Assembly (NCBI RefSeq): GCF_020179755.1
Contig: NZ_JAIUCY010000003.1
Span: forward strand, 186,001-250,000
Length of the DNA: 64,000 nucleotides
DNA from: Herbaspirillum sp. alder98
GTDB taxonomy: Bacteria > Pseudomonadota > Gammaproteobacteria > Burkholderiales > Burkholderiaceae_D
Direction of reading: 5' to 3'
Position 1 is the first letter of the stretch. Every line of letters starts with the position of its first letter. Below the pieces are notes generated by a model. The model made no database searches. It had not been told where the DNA came from and was given only the letters and a program-made list of their open reading frames with translations. The position numbers and the translations under genes were made by a program. This document shows positions 27,068-36,552 of this stretch, in pieces.

Positions 27068-29963
27068 ATTGATGTATTGCAGACTTTCCTGTGAAATTGC
27101 CGAACCAGCTCTGGTTCACGATGCTGCTGTTGCGATCGGTGTTCCTGGGTAGCGCTGCGCCATCGGCGCTGGCGCTGCATTGACGTGCGCCGGCCACGCT
27201 GAAGTTGGCCGCGCCATTGGCCGTGAGCGAGAAGCGCAGTTCGACCCGATTGCCGTCGACGCTGCGTGAGAAATCGCCCACGCGGCCGCTGGCCTCCAGC
27301 AATTGCACGCTGGGCTGCGGTGTCGCCGCCGCACGTGGCGCCAGTCGCACTTCGCTGGCGGTCGTGATCAGGTAACGGTCCTGCGGTCCCGGCGCGCTGC
27401 CGGCCACGCCGGCGCCGTTCAGGTCGAACTCGACCGCGCCATCGGGCACCCGCAGCGTGCGCAGGTTGGGGCCGGTGCGATAGACCAGGCTGCCGTCGGC
27501 GGCGCGGGCAATGCTGGTGTTCTCGAAATCGATCACCTTGCGGATGTACTGCGACACATACAAACGGGTGAACGGCTGCGCCTGCGCCCAGCGATGGATG
27601 CGGTGCAACGCCGCCACCGAGGCCGGCTTGGTGCCGGCATAGAAGTGGTAATAGATATCGACCGCCTTGAAGCGCACCGGCTCGCCGGTCAATTCATAAC
27701 TTTCGATGGCGCGCTGGAAACCATAGAACGGGCCGGTCCAGTTGCCGGTATAGACGTTCTCGTCCTGGTTCGGGGCAAACACCTGGTACCAGCCTTCCTT
27801 GCGCACCCCTTGCGCGGCGATATCGGTCCAGCTCTTGCGGCTGTTGGTAATCATGGTGTCGCCACCATTCATGTTCAGGAAACCATCCAGGTAAGTCTGC
27901 GCGATCGCTTCAGGCGGCGGCACGCAGTTGCCTGTCCAGAGGAAGATCTCGGCCTTCTTGCCGGGTGGCAGCAGGGTGTTGTTGATGTAGTCCATCGACC
28001 CCTTGATCTCGCGCTTGAGATCGAACTTGTAGTGTGGGATCTCCAGCGTATGCGAGGCGTCGCCATCCATCTGCGTGATGTCGGCGCGGTTGGTGCCGTG
28101 CATGGCGTCGGCCCACGAGAAGGGATGCGAGAACGAATGACTGGCCGGCTCGATATAGGGCAGCGTGTACATCTTGCGGGCCAGCGCCGTGGTCTGCGCG
28201 GACAATTCCGGATACACGCCCTGCGGGCTCAACTCGCCCTCCACTACCGAGACCGTCACCGGAAACTTGTAACGATCCCATATCTCGCGCTGCAGGATCT
28301 CGACCGCAAAGGGCGAGCCCGGATATTCGGCCTTGGACGGAAAACCATCACCGTCGAGATGACTCATCATGATGCGCCGGCCACCTTCGGTAGTCACGTC
28401 AGGCACCGGGATATCGGGCAGGCGCAGCGCGCGCTTGAGAAAGGTCAGCGGCTCCAGCACCCAGCGCGGCGGATCCAGCACCGGCAGCGTGGTGGTGGCA
28501 AACGGCCCCAGCGCGAAACCGCCCCATGGGGTCAGCGCGGCCGCGTCGTACAGGTTATTGCGATTGTCCTTCATGCGCAGCAGGGTCGGCGCCTTGGGGT
28601 CGCTCAGGCGCACCGACTCAAGCTGGGTCCGGTCTACGCGTGGCTTGGTCTCGAATCCCATCAACTGCGAATCGGCTTCGATGATGGTGAGGCTGTCCGG
28701 CGCCGGCGCACTGAAATTGGTCAGTCCCAGCATGCCGGCGGTGATGCGCGTCATCTGGAAGCCAAACGCGTTGAAGATGGCGACCGGCACGCCTTCCTTG
28801 ATGCGGGCATTGATCCATGGCCCCAGGCGCGGATGGTCGATGCCGTTGCGAAACCAGGTCACCACGCCGGCATAGCGACCAGCCAGCGGCTCGGTGGGCA
28901 AACCCTGGCGACCCACTTCACGAAACTCGTAACGCAGGCCCAGGTGGTTGAGATGGATCCCCAGGAAACGTTGCACTTCGCTGGTGTGCAGGTCTTCGCC
29001 GGCAGCCACGTCGAGCAGCACCAATACATTGCGTGGCACCAGTTCGACGCTGGACACGCCGATCGACATCAGGGCGCCATCGGCGACCCAGGGCACGAAG
29101 CCGTGGCTGGCGATCTTCCTGGCGGTGTCACGCGCCAGATCGCGCGCGCCGGGCTGCTGCGGATCGACATAGTCGATCGAGATGACCGGCAGGTGGTAGC
29201 GATCACGCACATTTTCCATTTGCTCCAGCAGCCATTGGCGATCGGCCTGCGGCACCGGGCCATAGCTGCGCCGTCCGGCGTCATAGCCCCGGTAAAGCGA
29301 CTCGGCGGCCACCGCATAGGTCAGCGGCGCGACCTGCGGCAACAGCTCGAAGCCGCGATTGAGCATCAGCTTGGCGTCGGGATAGCGGCGCTTGAATTCA
29401 CGCAGTATCTCCACCATCGCCTCGGTCTGCACGGCGCGCTCGGCATCGGTGCGGGCAAACAGCTGATACGAATCGAGGGTATCGAGAAAAAAGGCGCGCC
29501 AGCCCTGCTGCCACAACGGGGCAATGATGGTGTCGAGGAAGAAATCGCGCCAGCCGGGAGCGGCCTGGTCGATCACCCGGCTGCCCCAGGCGGCATTGTC
29601 GCCACGCAGCGCGCCAGCCGGCAACTGCTTGTAATAAGGACGCGACGGCTGCACTTCGCCCAGCGCGACATAGGCAAACAGCTCATGGGTGCCATCGGCG
29701 GCGGCCCGTGTACGCGCGGCCGGATTGCTGACGTATTCGGGTTCGACCACGGCGGCGTCGAAGGCTTGCAGATCGGCCAGCGGCGGCTGTGGACCGTAAT
29801 AGAAGGCCACTGAAGTCAATGGCGCGTTGGCGGCCGCCGACGCCGGGCCGCAGACCAGGCACAGAAAAGCGCTCAACCAGATGGCCAGGCGCGTGGCAAC
29901 GATACGCCGCTGCCGGCGGGGTTGCGCTGCCTGTGCCCCCCCTTGTTCAAACCCAAGGCTCAC
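26997..29963 (-). CDS. pelA: Pel deacetylase/hydrolase PelA
   Basis: A 988-residue periplasmic enzyme. After the signal peptide (cleavage around ASAAA, residues 41-45) come a glycoside hydrolase domain of GH114/GH166 type (about 48-290, with DTLDS at 161-165 and a likely catalytic Glu221 in AAESLYRG), a Rossmann-like middle (about 305-500), a polysaccharide deacetylase domain (DGDG at 537-540 and SHSFSHPF at 608-615), and a C-terminal beta domain. PelA deacetylates N-acetylgalactosamine residues, making Pel cationic, and can cleave the polymer. The start chosen is GTG 29963, which has AAAGGAGAGG upstream. The ATGs at 30014 and 30011 add 17 residues with no ribosome site. First gene of the pel operon. 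Confidence 0.94.
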   Translation of the reverse strand: MSLGFEQGGAQAAQPRRQRRIVATRLAIWLSAFLCLVCGPASAAANAPLTSVAFYYGPQPPLADLQAFDAAVVEPEYVSNPAARTRAAADGTHELFAYVALGEVQPSRPYYKQLPAGALRGDNAAWGSRVIDQAAPGWRDFFLDTIIAPLWQQGWRAFFLDTLDSYQLFARTDAERAVQTEAMVEILREFKRRYPDAKLMLNRGFELLPQVAPLTYAVAAESLYRGYDAGRRSYGPVPQADRQWLLEQMENVRDRYHLPVISIDYVDPQQPGARDLARDTARKIASHGFVPWVADGALMSIGVSSVELVPRNVLVLLDVAAGEDLHTSEVQRFLGIHLNHLGLRYEFREVGRQGLPTEPLAGRYAGVVTWFRNGIDHPRLGPWINARIKEGVPVAIFNAFGFQMTRITAGMLGLTNFSAPAPDSLTIIEADSQLMGFETKPRVDRTQLESVRLSDPKAPTLLRMKDNRNNLYDAAALTPWGGFALGPFATTTLPVLDPPRWVLEPLTFLKRALRLPDIPVPDVTTEGGRRIMMSHLDGDGFPSKAEYPGSPFAVEILQREIWDRYKFPVTVSVVEGELSPQGVYPELSAQTTALARKMYTLPYIEPASHSFSHPFSWADAMHGTNRADITQMDGDASHTLEIPHYKFDLKREIKGSMDYINNTLLPPGKKAEIFLWTGNCVPPPEAIAQTYLDGFLNMNGGDTMITNSRKSWTDIAAQGVRKEGWYQVFAPNQDENVYTGNWTGPFYGFQRAIESYELTGEPVRFKAVDIYYHFYAGTKPASVAALHRIHRWAQAQPFTRLYVSQYIRKVIDFENTSIARAADGSLVYRTGPNLRTLRVPDGAVEFDLNGAGVAGSAPGPQDRYLITTASEVRLAPRAAATPQPSVQLLEASGRVGDFSRSVDGNRVELRFSLTANGAANFSVAGARQCSASADGAALPRNTDRNSSIVNQSWFGNFTGKSAIHQYELGTANTKLATTRHLVLVQCTL

Positions 29964-30457
29964 GCGCCTCTCCTTTATTAGTCTGCCGATTGATGACCGC
30001 GATGAGACCATCAAGCCGCCGCTTCCGATATCCGGAAAATCCCGATAGCCGTAAAGGCCGTTTTTTCCCGGACCGGAATTTATAAGAGTTGCTGGATTTT
30101 ATCTACATTTACAATCAAATTGCGTTGCCGCAACGACAACATCCTTTGAGGTGGGATGACATATTTTTCGATGCGTGTTGTCAAAAAATCACGAAATCCT
30201 CGCGTCGCCGGTTGACCACACACCCTCGGCTGCCCAAATGCGCTGCACAACGAATGCGTGCACCAAGCAGAGCCAGCGGCATTGGCATTGCCCTGCGAAG
30301 GTGCGTCGCCCTCCTCAAAAGATATTGCAACGCAACTTTCCCCAGGCCAATCCTGGCCGCCCGATTTTGTCCCGGCGGGCCGCAAACCCTTGTCACACCG
30401 CCTCTTCAGTGCCAATAATCGTCGCACTATTTTGTATGCCGATCTTGTATATCAGTC
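29964..30457. promoter_or_regulatory. Divergent pelA / GntR intergenic region
   Basis: About 490 bases. A minus-strand TATAAA box (30079-30084) could serve pelA, giving a leader of about 110 bases. Inside that leader is TATCGGGATTTTCCGGATA (30029-30047, minus strand), which resembles the palindrome at 252-268. A perfect palindrome CGTTGC-C-GCAACG lies at 30123-30135. Inverted TGCAC/GTGCA half sites with a 9-base gap lie at 30244-30262. Two direct TTGTAT repeats (30432-30437 and 30445-30450) sit just before the sigma-54 promoter. No coding frame here looks real. Confidence 0.45.
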
Positions 30458-30473
30458 TGGCACGCAACTTGCT
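30458..30473 (+). promoter_or_regulatory. Sigma-54 (RpoN) promoter, perfect consensus
   Basis: TGGCACG (30458-30464), four bases, TTGCT (30469-30473). This matches the sigma-54 consensus TGGCACR-N4-TTGCW at every fixed position, with GG and GC separated by ten bases. The expected transcription start is about 30484, almost on the GntR start codon. It points to activation by an enhancer-binding protein such as NtrC. Confidence 0.75.
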
Positions 30474-30484
30474 GATGATTGGAT

Positions 30485-31237
30485 ATGGGCACAAATCCTT
30501 CCGTCAAGTCTTCGTCGCAGATCGCAGTGCGTATCACCGAGGCCATCCTGGCCAAGCAATTGGCGCCGGGAACCCGGCTCGGCGAGCAGCAACTGGCCGA
30601 TCTGTTCGGCGTCTCGCGCACCCTGGTGCGGGAGGCGCTGACCCGTCTGATGGCGCGCGGCATCGTGACGGTGAGTGCGCGTCGCGGCTGGTTCGTGATC
30701 GAACCCACGGCGGAACAGGCACGGGAAGCCTTCGAGGCGCGTCGGGTGATCGAACTGGGCCTGTTGCGCCAGATGCATACGCGGGCCATTCCGGTGGAGG
30801 CGGTACGCCAGTTGCGCGAACACATCGAGCGCGAGCAGGCCGCCATTGCCGGCGCCGACGTCGGCGCCCGCAGTTATCTGCTGGGCGACTTCCACGTCTG
30901 CCTGTGCGAATGCCTGGGCAACTCGCTGCTGTCGGAAACGCTGCGCGACCTGACCGCACGCACCACCCTGACGGCGATGCTGCACCAGTCGTCGGAGCAG
31001 GCCGAGGATTCATGCCTGGAACATGTACATATCGTCGCCGCCCTCGAACGGGGCGACGTCGAAGCCGCAGAACAACTGATGCATGCGCACCTGCAGCATG
31101 TTGAATCGGGCCTGAATCAGGTGCGCAGCAGCGATCCGCTGGAACCCCTGCGGCAAGCGCTTGCGCCTGTATCGCGTGCCGGCGCTGCCGTCACCGATCT
31201 CCAGTCTCACCGCAGCAACCAAACCAAAAGGCCATGA
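30485..31237 (+). CDS. GntR-family regulator (FCD subfamily) of amino-acid transporter
   Basis: A 250-residue regulator with an N-terminal winged helix (LAPGTRLGEQQLADLFGVSRTLVREALTRLMARGIV, about residues 26-62) and a C-terminal FCD helical ligand domain (FEARRVIELGLLRQM, then DFHVCLCECLGNSLL and EHVHIVAALERGD). It lies 55 bases before the ABC transporter operon and in the same direction, so it probably controls it. The start is taken as ATG 30485; the frame also opens at TTG 30479. A perfect sigma-54 promoter predicts transcription starting at about 30484, so this gene may be read from a leaderless mRNA or from an internal start such as GTG 30527. Confidence 0.85.
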   Translation: MGTNPSVKSSSQIAVRITEAILAKQLAPGTRLGEQQLADLFGVSRTLVREALTRLMARGIVTVSARRGWFVIEPTAEQAREAFEARRVIELGLLRQMHTRAIPVEAVRQLREHIEREQAAIAGADVGARSYLLGDFHVCLCECLGNSLLSETLRDLTARTTLTAMLHQSSEQAEDSCLEHVHIVAALERGDVEAAEQLMHAHLQHVESGLNQVRSSDPLEPLRQALAPVSRAGAAVTDLQSHRSNQTKRP

Positions 31238-31292
31238 AGCGCCGTGAAGCGCTGACAGCCATTCATCAAACGTCGTCACAAGGGAAAATGCT

Positions 31293-32075
31293 ATGAAACT
31301 CTCGAAACTGTTGCTCGGCCTGATGGCTGGCGCCCTGATGTTTTCCGCCACCGCGGCCCGCGCCGATGCGCTGGACGATATCCAGAAGAACGGCACCCTG
31401 CGCGTTGCCGTGCCGGCTGACTTCCCGCCGTTCGGCTCGGTCGATGCCGATCTCAAGCCACAGGGATTCGACATCGACGTGGCCAACCTGATCGCCAAGA
31501 AACTGGGCGCCAAGGTTGAACTGATCCCGGTCTCCAGCGCCAACCGCGTCCCATACCTGACCACCAAGAAGGTCGACCTGATCATCTCCAGCATGGGCAA
31601 GAACGCCGAGCGCGAGAAGGTGATCGATTTCACGGCCGCCTATGCGCCGTTCTTCAATGGCGTGTTCGGCCCGGCCGACCTGGCAGTCAAGAGCGCGGCC
31701 GACCTGGCAGGCAAGACCATTGCGGTTACCCGCGGTTCGGTGGAAGACCTGGAACTGACCAAGATCATCCCGGCCACGGCCACCGTCAAACGCTACGAAG
31801 ACAACAACAGCACCATCAGCTCGTTCCTGTCGGGCCAGGTGCAACTGGTCGCCACCGGCAACGTGGTGGCTGCAGCGATCATCGCCAAGAACCCGCCCAA
31901 GAAGCCCGAGACCAAGTTCCTGATCAAGGATTCGCCTTGCTTCATCGGCTTGAACAAGGGTGAGAAGAAGCTGCAGGACAAGGTCGACGCAATCCTGGCC
32001 GAGGCCAAGAAGGATGGCAGCCTCAGCGCCATCTCGCAAAAATGGCTCGGCCAGCCGTTGCCGGCAGGCCTGTAA
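31293..32075 (+). CDS. Polar amino-acid ABC transporter, periplasmic binding protein
   Basis: A 260-residue SBP_bac_3 protein. The signal peptide ends ATAARA (about residue 24), and the mature part begins with DALDDIQKNGTLRVAVPADFPPFG, the usual start of glutamate/cystine/arginine-type binding proteins. The block LKPQGFDIDVANLIAKKLG and KVDLIISSMGKNAEREKVIDF confirm the family. It captures an amino acid or related compound in the periplasm for the two permeases and ATPase downstream. The exact ligand is unknown. The ATG at 31293 follows AAGGGAAAATGCT. A strong hairpin lies between this gene and the permease gene. Confidence 0.92.
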   Translation: MKLSKLLLGLMAGALMFSATAARADALDDIQKNGTLRVAVPADFPPFGSVDADLKPQGFDIDVANLIAKKLGAKVELIPVSSANRVPYLTTKKVDLIISSMGKNAEREKVIDFTAAYAPFFNGVFGPADLAVKSAADLAGKTIAVTRGSVEDLELTKIIPATATVKRYEDNNSTISSFLSGQVQLVATGNVVAAAIIAKNPPKKPETKFLIKDSPCFIGLNKGEKKLQDKVDAILAEAKKDGSLSAISQKWLGQPLPAGL

Positions 32076-32138
32076 CTTGCATGGTTGAGCCTTCATCGGG
32101 TATAAGGCTTCCGGCATAACGTATTTCTTGGTAGCAAG

Positions 32139-32180
32139 CAGTGTTGCCGGCGCGATTTCCGCCTGGCGCCGGCAACACTG
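32139..32180 (+). other. Intra-operon stem-loop, 15-bp perfect arms
   Basis: Arms 32139-32153 and 32166-32180 (CAGTGTTGCCGGCGC and its complement) enclose a 12-base loop. No T-run follows, so it is not a terminator. It lies 63 bases after the binding-protein stop. Such hairpins commonly protect the upstream mRNA from 3' decay and raise binding protein over permease levels, as in mal operons. Confidence 0.75.
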
Positions 32181-32266
32181 GCATGAGCAATCGCAGGCAG
32201 GCGGACAACCGGGATGACGGCACATTCTTCATCCCACGCAACACTGAGGCAGGACCGACACCAATC

Positions 32267-32938
32267 ATGGCTTATCAATTCGATTTCCTATCAACCTTCG
32301 ATTACGGCGACGTCATCGTCAAAGGCGTGCTGACGACGATCGAGCTGATCGCCATCGGCGGGGTCCTGGGCGTGGCGGTCGGCATCTTCGGCGCATGGGC
32401 GCGTACGCAAGGGCCCAAGTGGCTCAAGCCGATCGTCAGCGCCTATGTCGAGACCATACGCAACACGCCGTTCCTGGTGCAGTTGTTCTTCATCTTCTTT
32501 GGCCTGCCCTCGCTGAACATCCATATCAGCGAAATCCAGGCCGCCATCCTGGCCATGGTGATCAACCTGGGCGCCTACAGCACCGAGATCATTCGCGCCG
32601 GCGTGCAGGCCACCCCGCGCGGACAGGTCGAGGCGGCGCTGTCGCTGTCGATGTCGCGCATGCAGGTGTTTCGCTTCATCATCCTGCGCCCGGCGCTGCA
32701 AAAGATCTGGCCGGCGCTGTCGAGCCAGGTGGTGATCGTCATGCTGGGTTCGGCGGTGTGCTCGCAGATCGCGGTGGAAGAACTGTCGTTCGCGGCCAAC
32801 TTCATCCAGGGTCGTAACTTCCGCGCCTTCGAGGCCTACATCGTGGCCACTCTGATCTACCTGGTCATGTCGATCCTGCTGCGACAGCTGCTGCGCCTGA
32901 TCGGCCAATACTTCATCACCGCACGGAGGACCGCATGA
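32267..32938 (+). CDS. Polar amino-acid ABC transporter permease 1
   Basis: A 223-residue HisM/GlnP-type permease with about five spans. The ATPase-contact EAA loop is present as EAALSLSMSRMQVFRFIILRPAL, and the conserved ETIRNTPFLVQLFFIFFGLP block appears near residue 60. It forms the inner-membrane channel with the next gene product. The start ATG at 32267 is preferred over the frame beginning at 32141, whose first 42 codons pass through the stem-loop. It overlaps the next gene by four bases. Confidence 0.92.
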   Translation: MAYQFDFLSTFDYGDVIVKGVLTTIELIAIGGVLGVAVGIFGAWARTQGPKWLKPIVSAYVETIRNTPFLVQLFFIFFGLPSLNIHISEIQAAILAMVINLGAYSTEIIRAGVQATPRGQVEAALSLSMSRMQVFRFIILRPALQKIWPALSSQVVIVMLGSAVCSQIAVEELSFAANFIQGRNFRAFEAYIVATLIYLVMSILLRQLLRLIGQYFITARRTA

Positions 32939-33591
32939 TTTCATTTACCCTCTGGGACATTGTCCGCAACCTGATGCTGGCCTGGCGCTGGACCATCGTG
33001 CTGGCGCTGGTCACCTTCGTGCTGGGCGGCACGCTCGGCCTGATCATCCTGTTCATGCGCACCTCGCGCCAGGCATGGCTGCGCCAGATCGCACGCCTCT
33101 ACATCGAACTGTTCCAGGGCACGCCGCTGCTGATGCAGTTGTTCCTGGTGTTCTTCGGTATCGCCCTGTTCGGCATCGAGGTTCCCGCCTGGCTGGCCGC
33201 AGGACTGGCCCTGATGTGCTGGAGCGCCTCGTACCTGGCCGAAATCTGGCGCGGTTGCGTCGAGGCGGTGCCGAAAGGCCAGTGGGAAGCTTCATCGGTG
33301 CTGGCCATGAACTACTTCCAGCAGATGCGCCACATCGTGCTGCCGCAAGCGCTGCGTATCGCCATCGCGCCTACCGTCGGCTTCAGCGTGCAGATCATCA
33401 AGTCCACCGCGGTGACCTCGATCATCGGCTTCATCGAATTGTCGAAGGCCGGCACCGTGATCACCAATGCCACCTTCCGCCCCTTTACGGTGTTTGCCAT
33501 CGTGGGTGTCTTCTACTTCGTGCTTTGCTGGCCGCTGTCCAAGTACAGCCAGTCTTTAGAAAGGAAATACAATGCCGCTCATCGCCATTGA
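32935..33591 (+). CDS. Polar amino-acid ABC transporter permease 2
   Basis: A 218-residue HisQ/GlnP-type permease. It has the conserved block YIELFQGTPLLMQLFLVFFGIALFG and the EAA loop EASSVLAMNYFQQMRHIVLPQALRIAIAP. It pairs with permease 1. The start overlaps permease 1 (ATGA) and the end overlaps the ATPase gene by 20 bases, so the three are tightly coupled. Confidence 0.92.
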   Translation: MISFTLWDIVRNLMLAWRWTIVLALVTFVLGGTLGLIILFMRTSRQAWLRQIARLYIELFQGTPLLMQLFLVFFGIALFGIEVPAWLAAGLALMCWSASYLAEIWRGCVEAVPKGQWEASSVLAMNYFQQMRHIVLPQALRIAIAPTVGFSVQIIKSTAVTSIIGFIELSKAGTVITNATFRPFTVFAIVGVFYFVLCWPLSKYSQSLERKYNAAHRH

Positions 33592-34306
33592 TAACGTCAA
33601 GAAACGCTTCGGCGACAACGAAGTCCTCAAGGGCATCAGCCTGGACGTCGATCCCGGCGAAGTGATCGCCATCATCGGCAAGAGCGGTTCGGGCAAGTCG
33701 ACGCTGCTGCGCTGTATCAACGGCCTGGAAACCATCGACGAGGGCAACATCAGCGTGGCCGGCGCCAAGCTGGGCACGTCCGAGCTGGAATTGCGCAACC
33801 TGCGGCTGAAGGTCGGCATGATTTTCCAGCAGTTCAACCTGTTCCCGCACCTGTCGGTGGGCCGCAACGTGATGATCGCGCCGATGAAGGTCAAGGGCGT
33901 GTCCGAAGACGAGGCCATGGTCATCGCCAAGGCCAATCTCGAACGCGTCGGCCTGGCCCAGAAGTTCGATGCCTTCCCGGACCAACTCTCGGGTGGCCAG
34001 CAACAGCGCGTCGCCATTGCGCGCGCGCTGTCGATGCAACCGCAGGCGCTGCTGTGCGACGAAATCACCTCGGCGCTCGATCCGGAACTGGTCAATGAAG
34101 TGCTGGCGGTGGTGCGTGGCCTGGCCAAGGAAGGCATGACCTTGCTGATGGTGACCCACGAGATGCGCTTTGCCCGTGAAGTGTGTAACCGCCTGGTGTT
34201 CATGCACCAGGGGAAGGTGCACGAGATCGGCCCGCCGGAGCAGGTCTTCACCAATCCGCAGACGGCCGAACTGAAGCAGTTCATCGGCATGACGCAGGGT
34301 CTGTAA
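33572..34306 (+). CDS. Polar amino-acid ABC transporter ATP-binding protein
   Basis: A 244-residue ATPase of the GlnQ/HisP group. Walker A is GKSGSGKST (36-44), the signature is LSGGQQQR and Walker B is ALLCDEITSALDPE; Ile after DE replaces the usual Pro. The switch His lies in MVTHEMRFA. It powers amino-acid import by the two permeases. The ATG at 33572 follows AAAGGAAATACA, within the end of permease 2. The operon ends at the hairpin at 34346-34374. Confidence 0.95.
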   Translation: MPLIAIDNVKKRFGDNEVLKGISLDVDPGEVIAIIGKSGSGKSTLLRCINGLETIDEGNISVAGAKLGTSELELRNLRLKVGMIFQQFNLFPHLSVGRNVMIAPMKVKGVSEDEAMVIAKANLERVGLAQKFDAFPDQLSGGQQQRVAIARALSMQPQALLCDEITSALDPELVNEVLAVVRGLAKEGMTLLMVTHEMRFAREVCNRLVFMHQGKVHEIGPPEQVFTNPQTAELKQFIGMTQGL

Positions 34307-34337
34307 TACCGACTCGCGGCAGGCCATGCGCCCGCCA

Positions 34338-34380
34338 CAAAAAAACCGCCGACGCTGCCATGCAGTGTCGGCGGTTTTTT
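34338..34380. terminator. Bidirectional terminator after amino-acid transporter operon
   Basis: Stem CCGCCGAC (34346-34353) with GTCGGCGG (34367-34374), extended by an inner CTG/CAG pairing, flanked by A-run and T6 run. It can also end the minus-strand lipoprotein gene. Confidence 0.9.
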
Positions 34381-34411
34381 ATTGCTCCTTGCGTATCAGC
34401 AACTGAGCAGC

Positions 34412-34957
34412 TCAGCGCTTGAGCTCGCACACCCGGCGGTCATTCTCCTGGAACACCACCGGCCCGGTGGTGTATCGCTCCTTGGGAATACCCAGCATCA
34501 TGTAATCCTTGACCTGGTAGGAAGCGCCGGAAGACGGGGCCCGATACAGGTAGTTCACCCGCAACACGCCTTCGCGCAAGGTCACCGACAAGGGCGTGAA
34601 GACATGTGGACGCTCGGCGGCATCGGGCGCCTGCATCACCCGCGCAACCAGCAGATATTGCTTGGTCTGGAAATAGGCCGCTGGCGGCCCGCTGGGACGC
34701 TGGTCGCCCATGGTCGCGGCCGGCTGCATCAACGCATCCCATTGCGCCCGCGAACGGATCAATGCGCAGAACACCGGCTGGCGCGCATCGTCCCAGTTCT
34801 TCAGGAAGCCCTGGAAGGAACCGCTCTGGATGGTCTTGAAGGGCAATATCGTGGGGTCTTCCTTCTCGGTCCACGGCATCCAGGTGCATCCGGCCGTCAT
34901 CGCCAGCAGAGTGCCACCCAACATCCATCGCATCCGTTTCTGAACCGTAATGCCCAT
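34412..34957 (-). CDS. Putative lipoprotein, unknown function
   Basis: A 181-residue protein with a lipoprotein signal (MLGGTLLAMTAGC, lipid Cys at 24), so it should sit in a membrane facing the periplasm. The mature part has no motif I recognise. It contains the phrase FCALIRSRAQWDALMQPA, which has the flavour of protease-complex subunit PrcB-like domains, but I would not assign that. The ATG at 34957 follows a strong GGGGGAGAGG. It converges with the amino-acid transporter operon and is divergent from the adenine deaminase gene. Confidence 0.7.
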   Translation of the reverse strand: MGITVQKRMRWMLGGTLLAMTAGCTWMPWTEKEDPTILPFKTIQSGSFQGFLKNWDDARQPVFCALIRSRAQWDALMQPAATMGDQRPSGPPAAYFQTKQYLLVARVMQAPDAAERPHVFTPLSVTLREGVLRVNYLYRAPSSGASYQVKDYMMLGIPKERYTTGPVVFQENDRRVCELKR

Positions 34958-35052
34958 GCCTCTCCCCCAATCAAGGTTTGCATTTAATCATGTCTTAAGC
35001 GTCGGCAACGCTTTTCATTAAATCTTTACAAGCGCTGATGCTTCCGGCCTGA

Positions 35053-36261
<1,209 letters not shown>

Positions 36262-36552
36262 GCGCCCGAGCGGCCCCTGCGGTCAAGCACAGTTCTTGCA
36301 TTACCCCTGTTGTGCGCGATGGTCGACAGTCTGGTCGAACCCGCGCAGCACGACATTGCCTGACAACAGCATGTGGATTGACAACAATCCCGAGCGCAGA
36401 AGGAGCGCACTGCACCGTTCTTTTTTGGTGCAGAATAGCCCCGTTTTGTTGCACATCGCCGATTGGATTGTCGACGATCCGATCTGCTGCTGTCGTTGGG
36501 CGTGAGGGCGGGAGTCGCCTGCGACTTCCATGGACAGGACTACATTGACAGC
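36262..36552 (+). promoter_or_regulatory. Control region of purine-island GntR gene
   Basis: About 290 bases with three palindromes. GGATTG-ACAA-CAATCC is at 36375-36390. CTGCACC-N10-GGTGCAG is at 36410-36433. GGATTG-TCGA-CGATCC is at 36465-36480. The first and third share one design and are exactly 90 bases apart. They are good candidates for sites of the GntR protein encoded just downstream. Confidence 0.55.

Noticed and set aside
30244-30262. TGCAC-N9-GTGCA as an NtrC enhancer site
   Set aside because: NtrC sites have seven bases between these half sites; nine puts them out of phase. Kept only as a note.
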